From assembly GCA_900169235.1 (NCBI GenBank), contig FWCC01000318.1, forward strand, positions 49,840-113,839: a stretch of DNA of 64,000 nt, written 5' to 3'. The translations under genes and the position numbers were made by a program. Shown in pieces: positions 56,909 through 64,000 of the stretch (positions within the stretch are counted from its first letter, which is position 1; every line of letters starts with the position of its first letter). The notes beneath the pieces were generated by a model. That model saw only the letters and a list, made by a program, of their open reading frames with translations. It had not been told where the DNA came from and made no database searches. The DNA comes from Zarea fungicola. Taxonomy: Eukaryota; Ascomycota; Sordariomycetes; Hypocreales; Cordycipitaceae.

Positions 56909-58007
56909 TTAGGCATCAGCATCTGCTGATTCAGCCGCTGGTTCGGCTGAGGAGCTTGCGCGACCAAGACTTGAAGGTGTTGGTGGCTCTGTCGACGCCT
57001 GGCTCGTCGACAGCTCGCTGAGTTGTTTTTCTGTAGCGGTGTTAGAAGCGGCAACCTCAGAATGCGTACTAACTACTTAATTAACATACGTAAATCGTGA
57101 ATACGATGTCTCAGCATTTGGTTTTCTCTCGTGAGCATCTGCGCTTCAGCCTGGTAGAAGGCGCTTTCATCACGGCCACCCAAGGCCCAGTCACTACTCT
57201 CGGCGCTGATTGAGGTCGAACGCAGTCTTGGGGATGCTCCGCGGCTAGGTGTTCGTGATCGGCGCTGGAGTTCAGCGCGGGCCATTTCAAGAGAGGGCCG
57301 ATGGTGGAATACGGGCGAGCGCGGGTACGATCCGACAGGCTGCGTAGAAATGAGTGTGTGCGTGGGTGGTAGTGTTGGGCGATCTGAAATAGCACTACTA
57401 TCCTCAATAGACACACCATGGCTTGCGTTTGGGTTGCTGGCTTGAAGGCGTTGAAGTTCAAGCTGCTGTTGCCGAATCATCTGCAACAAACGGTTCTGTT
57501 AAGGACAAGAGCAGTTAGTGGTATTGCGTTGTATGATGCCAGGTACAACAGTTCCAAGATGATGCCCTTACGACGTGAGCTTCCTGTTCTGCCTCGAGCT
57601 CCTGGTGCAGTTCACCTAGACTAGGGGCTCTGTGATGCTGCGGTATGCTCATGAGGGGCGACCCAGTTGGATGATGATGTTCAGACACCATCTCGCCAGG
57701 GCCAGGAACTGATGGATCGTTGAGTTGAAGATTCATCAGGACTGTTGATCGGCGCCTCCCTGTGTTTGAATACGATCGCTGGGCACGAGTGAGTGAGCTT
57801 GCGGAAGATTCTATTTCGCACAATTTAGCTTTACGTGTTGCTTTGTCCATTATTGAATAGCATGGCGGACATACGTGGCGAGAGTTCTCTGTTGAGGCCG
57901 GCATTCACCGTGGCAGCAGCCTGTAGAGAAGTAGTCGAGGGTCCGCGAGGGGAGCCAGTGGGCAACTCAGGCCTCTGGTACGATGTAGTTTCCCCATTTG
58001 AAGCCAT
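56909..58007 (-). CDS. coiled-coil protein of unknown function
   Basis: Four exons on the minus strand (58007-57875, 57810-57572, 57495-57090, 57030-56909) with clean GT-AG introns of 64, 76 and 59 bases give 299 residues. The reading frame holds across all three junctions, which argues strongly for a real gene. The N-terminal third is S/P/T-rich. Two segments have strong coiled-coil character: one around LGELHQELEAEQEAHVNRLL continuing into MIRQQQLELQRLQ, and one near the C-terminus (AQMLTRENQMLRHRIHDLQ). Between them lies a proline- and serine-rich stretch with arginines (RRSRTPSRGASPRLRS), resembling phosphorylation-rich linkers. There is no catalytic motif, signal peptide or membrane segment. 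It is probably cytosolic or nuclear and acts in a complex. I do not recognise the family with confidence. Confidence 0.8.
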
Positions 58008-58527
58008 GGGTTCGAGGCTAGCTACGCAAGGCGTGGCGTGATGCAATTCGATTCGCTCGCGGCACTAGCAGCTGTTCGCTCGTTCGGTTTGTTGTTTGCT
58101 GCTGAAGTGGCGGGGTTGTTGTATTTTTTGTTTGAGTACCTTGTCATCAAGACGTGTGCGATAACCGGACTCTACTTGCTTTAAATCAGAATTAAGAAAG
58201 CCCGACTCGGGTAAATGCGGTTAGGCAATGGGAATGATCACCGAGTTGCTGAGTCGAGGGATAATCAGCCGGTTTGTCGGATGCAAGTCACCAGATCGAA
58301 CGTCAACGGCGGCGGGGCAGCTATGGAGCTTGTGGCGGAGTTCATTGTCAGGCTAGAGCTAAATGTGCGTCATGCCACCTGCGTCGCGAGTATGTGCTTT
58401 CTGTTAGTCAAGATGTTCGCCACAGCATGTCCTTGATGAGTTAATCTCGGAGATTGTGGTGTTTTAAGAATTACTGTAATTCAAAAGCAGAAAATCTTCT
58501 GCTATGAAATTCTAGGTTGTTTTTTTT

Positions 58528-58560
<33 letters not shown>

Positions 58561-61500
58561 AATAAAAACTAGCCTGCACACAACGCTAGTGTTTGTAGTG
58601 TCGGCCTGCATGACGGTCAGCCAAGGGCAGCAAGGCAACTAGTACATTGACAACTGAACATAAAATGTCATTGATGCTCTATTGATTGCAAGAGTAATCT
58701 TACCTTTAACAAATATAATCAATTGCAATCTACTTTCTGATATGGTAATTTACAGGTTTGTTCCCCATTTGTCTCACAATCATGCTCGGATTCTTCTCAC
58801 TATCATGCCAAACCTACAAATTTCAAGTTAGAACAGCGAACTCATCAGTGAAGGGCCATTTACAAGAAGCCACCGTGATTAAAGAATCAGGTTTCGCCAA
58901 GTTAAGTGAGGGTATTGTTTTCAGCGACTCAACCGTTTCTCTTAAGCCAACTGCAAATAGTGTGTGGTTCTATGAGCTCCGAGCTCGCCGCTCTCAAAGG
59001 GGCTTCAGTGCGAGGCAAAAGAAACCGTCTTGTAGATGACAGAAATTGTCATGGGATTCACCCCCGAACCCAAAATTACCCTGTAGGTCGTGAAGCTCTA
59101 CGATCATGGACTGGGCGTCAAGTCGCTTCGCAACCACATGGTGAAAAACTACAGATTTTTCTTGTTGGTGCTTCCTTTTCGCGAGGCAGAGTAAACTTTG
59201 CTAACTTTAACACGATCCTCACACCGTAGAATGAGCCGGCTGCGCGTACAGTGCCCAGCGTATCTAATTCGATTTTTGTATTCCAGCATCACAAAACCAC
59301 ATGGTAAAGATCTAACAGGAGTTATTATATATCCACCATGTGCTTTATTACAGTCTCACATGTGATATAGCATAATTATTATTGGGGTGTGGCTTCCTAG
59401 TTTCCCAGCAGTTACCGGGTAGGTACCCTGGAAGCACGAACAGCTCTCGAGGGTTTTAACAGTTATGTCCAATCCTATTCAGTCGCTTGAATAATTTATC
59501 GCAAATATAACCGCTTACCCTTTTCCTTGGATTCAATGCATATCATGCGCGTTGTCGTCGATCTCGTTGAGCAGACACAGCGCTGATTGCCGATGAGCTA
59601 ACGTTTTTAGCATCCACATTGACTTGCCGATCAGCAAATTTGATAGCTCTGCTTGGATGTAAATATTGCATAGCGACTACGAGTCAGTAATAGTGCCCTC
59701 ACCTAGACCCAGACGGTCATCTGCTCCTCAAACTCACCCGTGAAGGCGTAGGCCATCCTGCATCTCGCCGCCGGTAGTCACGTACGAACGAGCCGTCGGT
59801 GTTGGTGATTTTTACTTCTAATGAAAGGGGGGTTCAGTCAGCTGGCTTTTTAACAATAAGTAAACGCCTCAAAGAAATCAGTGTACGTAGCGGGCTGAGG
59901 TAAACACCCCACTGTGTAGCAGGAATGGATATTTTGTAGATCTATGTGTAGCGGACGCGCAGCGCCTTATGATTGCTATCCATGCTCCTCGACGCTGGTA
60001 GCTTGCCTACATAGTTGTTTGGGAATAGATAACGAAGCTTTAGGATTACTAAATGTATTGCCTACAGGACATGTGGTCAAAATAAAATCCGACTAAAATT
60101 ATGAGTAGATTCCCGAGCAGAGTAGTAGTTGCTTGCTGTGCAGGATTTATAGTAGGCTGAGGATGGTAGCCCCTGGGGTCAAAACACTTCTGGATCAATA
60201 CAGAAGGTTCTACTCCGTAGTAAGGTGCTCAATATGATCTTATTTCTTTGACCTTCCTCCAATCAAGCAGGAGGAGCTTCTAGCCTATATAAATCTGGAG
60301 AGCTATGTGAATGAGGCAGTATTCACCGCTGCCTCCTTCACCGCGGGAGTGTGCGTTGAGGCTGCATTCAATTAATACAGTATGTTTTTCTTTCCAGCGG
60401 CGCGTAAAATGCATTCAACAATATTGCTGTACCTGGTCTAAATTCAGCAGCCCCTTTAATACGGGCTGATAGGGCAAACAAAGGTTTTCATACATGGCTT
60501 GACACCGCACCGCGATCAGACTATGGACGTGCACCGCCCATCATCAGTCAGCACAGGGTGCATTGTCTGATTTCTCCATATTTGCGTGCACGGACAGAGC
60601 AACTTGGTAAACTTGCTTAACCTGTCAAAAGAGTTGTCAGCGACCAGCCCTTTAACGTCTACCAACCAGAGTCTTGAGGAAAAGGCGATGGACGTGTGAT
60701 AGATGTATGACGCCGAGCTCTGCGCTCATGGTCTTTGGTACACACGAATGAGGAAATAATAATTGATTGAGAGGGTTTATACCGATAAGCAAAATTGAGA
60801 TGCCTGGAGGCAGATGGGCCGCTGAGGTAATAATTGCTCCAATTCACCTCGCCGACAAAACAATCAACGCCTTTCTCTCTCCTGTGTCCTGTCAAGAAAC
60901 ATTTGAGGCTACAGTTCCGCTTAATTTCTCTGCCACCGCCCGTCGTTTTAGAGAAGACGCTTATCATACATACAAGAGCAGGGTACACGCACATCTCCAC
61001 GCCAGGTCAATGCGGCTACAAAGGGTGTGATGTGATGCGATTTTGAAACCCAAGTCTTGCCAGAGACGCACCAATAAATCCTGCTCGACCCGGCAATCGG
61101 ATCTGAGCGCAATACCCGTAGAACAACCATCAGGGGTTTGCCGTAGAGCAATGTGACGAAAGGCTAATATTTCAATCGCCGTATTCCGGACACAAGTAAC
61201 AACGCTGCTGTTATGGCAAGCAGCAGATTGACTAGTTTTGGTAGAGCGAAGTTGTCTACGGAGTAATCATCCATCGCCTCGACCGCCCTCGCCCAGACTC
61301 GTCTACATACAAAGGCAGCCAAGGGCCACGTGCCGGCACGGTGAAAATGACATTGCTGTAAAAGTCTTTAACGGACTCACGGAATTTTTTTTTTGTCATC
61401 GTACCAGTTGCGAGTTCTAGACCTCTAGAACAGCGAGGTTTTTCGGATTCGAGGTGTATGCAGTAGGGAAGGCTTCTGCATGATTGGCTTCCTGCCACGT

Positions 61501-63299
61501 TGGTTGTTCGTAGCGATGGCTCGGAAACGTGCAGTTGTGGCGCAACGAATACTGACTAGTGTTATAATTGGGTGCAAAATGCCATCGCGAACTAGTTTTA
61601 GGCGATCCTGAGTTTTTTGAAGCTTTGTCGATCAATACGAGGGAGACACCATTCACTAACTACGCTTAAAGTGATGGAAAGGACGTCGGGAAGCTTAAAA
61701 AAGCTTGCTGATTGTAGCTGATATTCTTTGAACCTAGGTCTGGATAACATAGTCGCAGGTTGGCGAGTATATGCTCTCTTGTTGCGTGTGATCGAGAACG
61801 TGGAAGCGGGCAGCTGGGACACATGAGAGAACGGCAGTTGCGGTTCCGTCAACGGTGTTTGGATGGACTGAGAGCAGTGCGTTTACCGCCACCAAATGAG
61901 TGCGGTAATACAAAGCGGCGTAGTGTGTTCCTGACGTTACAGCCACATATGGACGATTGGCGCAAATGAGGCCGAAATCGGTAACACGGCGAAGTTGTTG
62001 CGTCAGCCCTCCTGATGGTGATAGGGCTGCATGGACCTGGGCTGTTTTGGTTGTTTTTCGAATCCTTATTACGCGCAATGGTGCATCTTCACGCGGAGCA
62101 ACACAACGCGTCGTGAACCCAGAAATGACGCGATTCGATCCAATCGAAATGTACTTGAATTATTTTTGTTCTGGGATAGGGCCTATTGAGTCGGTTTTCG
62201 GAATAGCGTTATGTGATAGACGGGGGTGGGTGTGGTGGAGCGGGAACGCCTCCGGAAGAGCCCCGGGATAGTTTGGTTTATTTTATTAGGCGCAAGCACA
62301 GTGCGTGTTGTGTACCAGCAAGAGGGTATGTTCGGATATGGAGTGCAGTACATTCATTTGTGTTTGAATTCCTGCCGTTTCCCCCCTTGCCTGTAATTAA
62401 AAACCAGCTAGCAGGAGACGTCGGGAAAAAGCGATGGAAATTGAAGCCTTATTACACATGATGGAACAGGGAAGAAAGACCTGATATGAGCAATTGCGCA
62501 GCACTGACTCGACTATTTGTAATAATAAGCAACGAGGCGGATCGGTGGACGTTGATTAAGCAGGTACGGAGAAAGTGTTGCAGGGTGCATCTGCCCTAAT
62601 ATGATTACTTGGAGGTGCTGTGGCTGGCGCACGGCCGTGAAGGCGGCGTAGCACATTGGGGGAACACTGCACTGTGCGTCAGGTTTCGCACCTTGCCACC
62701 TGGTTTCATGCAGAGCCATTGCATCTAAAATGTACCTCTGGGGCAAGGCGATAGGTGCGCGCCTTTTCTTATGCAGGTTCACATTTGAGACTCTCGTCTG
62801 TTTACAATAATGGCGCACGACCAATGCTGAGATCGGGAGGACTATTGTACTCAGAACACCACTTTGGAGCACTCCGCAGTTCCCGCTTCATTTTGTCGTT
62901 GCCGTCCATGATAGCATCCAGTGACCGCCAACTAATAATAGTGGCAAACCACTACCTAGTAGTTATGAATGGAGTAATAATTATTGAAATATGACCCTAC
63001 TTGGTCTCCACAGCTTGTCAGTCACGGAAACTGGCGGCATGATATCCCCTGGGGCTTGCCTGCTGCCCCTGTTTATGCCCCGCCGTATCGGCCTCGCGAT
63101 GTAGCAGCGTGGTAGTGAGCTGCTTGGATGCCCTGAAAAATCACATCGCAGACAATGACCAGGACGCAACCTGTGATAGCAACAACAGGTTATTGGCCCC
63201 TTATAATAATTAGGACTGGAGGTAGGCAAGTAATGTTAGGTTAGTATGTAGTACGGAGTTTTCTAGTATTGGTGCGACCCTTTAACACCATTACTAACC
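58008..63299. other. gene-poor right flank
   Basis: About 5.3 kb without a recognisable gene. Open frames are short (the longest about 114 codons) and lack domains. It contains a low-complexity A/T stretch at 58520-58569 and three TACGGAGTA-type motifs (60211, 61257, 63252). No tRNA, 5S rRNA or transposon ends were seen. Confidence 0.5.
58520..58569 (+). repeat. low-complexity T/A tract with A5-7T units
   Basis: A run of T followed by repeated AAAAAAT-like units, in noncoding DNA. It is probably a slippage product; such rigid A-tracts also disfavour nucleosomes. Confidence 0.75.
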
Positions 63300-64000
63300 T
63301 CGGCGCAGAGGGCAAACTTTCCGAATAGCTCATCTCATTACCACCACCACTGCCACTCGTTTATTTTCGTCAGAGCATTCAATTTCCCTCCTTCTTCCCC
63401 TCTTTGTCATTTCACGTTGTCAAACGCCCCCGTAGCCTTGTCCATTTGGCGCGGCCAGCCAGCGTTGGCTTGAGCCTCTCTCGACACATTGATGCCTTTT
63501 CCGCGCAATTGGAAGAATAACGGTAAGCAATCGTAGAAATACAAAGTTCAAGGAATTGGCTTTGTTCCTGAGCGCTTGGTCAGACCTCTAAGGTTTCCGA
63601 CATCCGCAGCGAAACAACATCACTCCCGCCCCCAGTGCACTGACCTTTGCCGCTGTCATGTACAAGCACAGCGGCTTACAGGCGGCGCGGCACCCAGTTC
63701 AAACTCTGTCTGGCACGTACCGCAGCCCAACGGTTGGTTCCAGGTCCATGGCTCGGCAAGTCTCTACGAATCCACAACCGTAGCCAGAACTGCCCACTCC
63801 AACAAGAGCTATCACCACATAACTAGTCAAAGGTTGGCATCCACACCACCCACACCCCTTCAGACAAGCCGACAAGCCAGCAAGGCACCCGTCTGTCCAT
63901 CCAACGCCTCAGCCCACCTTGTAATCCACATCCAAACCTTGAATCCTCGATTGCTCAGTTTCTACCAGACCTACCCTGGCAGGCATGTGGGTGACAAAAA
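63300..64000 (+). promoter_or_regulatory. possible promoter and leader of a gene beyond the window
   Basis: From about 63380 the plus strand becomes rich in C and T with short CCACC and CTCC runs, the composition seen before the other plus-strand genes here. An ATG at 63985 opens a frame that runs off the end, too short to judge. Inference from composition only. Confidence 0.3.

Overview
The window is nuclear DNA of a filamentous ascomycete (Pezizomycotina). It is most likely a Sordariomycete, and a hypocrealean origin would fit, but this is judged from protein resemblance and short-intron style only. Genes carry short introns (mostly 49-130 bases) with GT/AG ends and CTAAC-like branch sites, the proteins are typical fungal orthologues, and a Zn2Cys6 regulator of fungal type is present. 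No rRNA, tRNA, transposon or CRISPR array was recognised. Exon boundaries were set by eye from splice signals, reading-frame continuity and family conservation.

Layout. Bases 1-14018 are gene-poor: I recognise no protein in them. From 14019 to 58007 lies a dense core of fifteen genes: MRPL4 (+), GDI1 (+), NOG1 (-), URA5 (+), DDI1 (+), RRP8 (-), a Zn2Cys6 transcription factor (+), PUP2 (-), GCP2 (+), an HLTF/Rad5-like SNF2-RING ATPase (-), SRP68 (+), mitochondrial HSP70 SSC1 (-), a DUF2415/WD40-like protein (+), L-2-hydroxyglutarate dehydrogenase (-) and a conserved-looking coiled-coil protein (-). Bases 58008-64000 are again gene-poor, ending in a pyrimidine-rich stretch that may lead into a gene beyond the window.

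These are housekeeping genes, not a metabolite cluster or operon. They cover ribosome biogenesis (NOG1, RRP8), mitochondrial translation and import (MRPL4, SSC1), protein targeting and trafficking (SRP68, GDI1), the ubiquitin-proteasome system (DDI1, PUP2), microtubule nucleation (GCP2), DNA damage tolerance (HLTF-like), pyrimidine synthesis (URA5) and metabolite repair (L2HGDH). Several pairs are divergent and share upstream DNA (NOG1/URA5, PUP2/GCP2, HLTF-like/SRP68). Others converge (GDI1/NOG1, DDI1/RRP8, TF/PUP2, GCP2/HLTF-like, SRP68/SSC1, DUF2415/L2HGDH).

The most unusual features are in gene architecture. PUP2 needs two GC-AG introns and has no GT-AG intron. The DDI1 start codon is split by an intron whose retention gives ATG followed directly by TAA. 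GDI1 has coding exons of 25 and 28 bases. The L2HGDH targeting presequence sits on its own exon, behind a 470-base intron. A perfect 12-bp hairpin follows the GCP2 stop codon. I did not find a convincing new multi-gene system.
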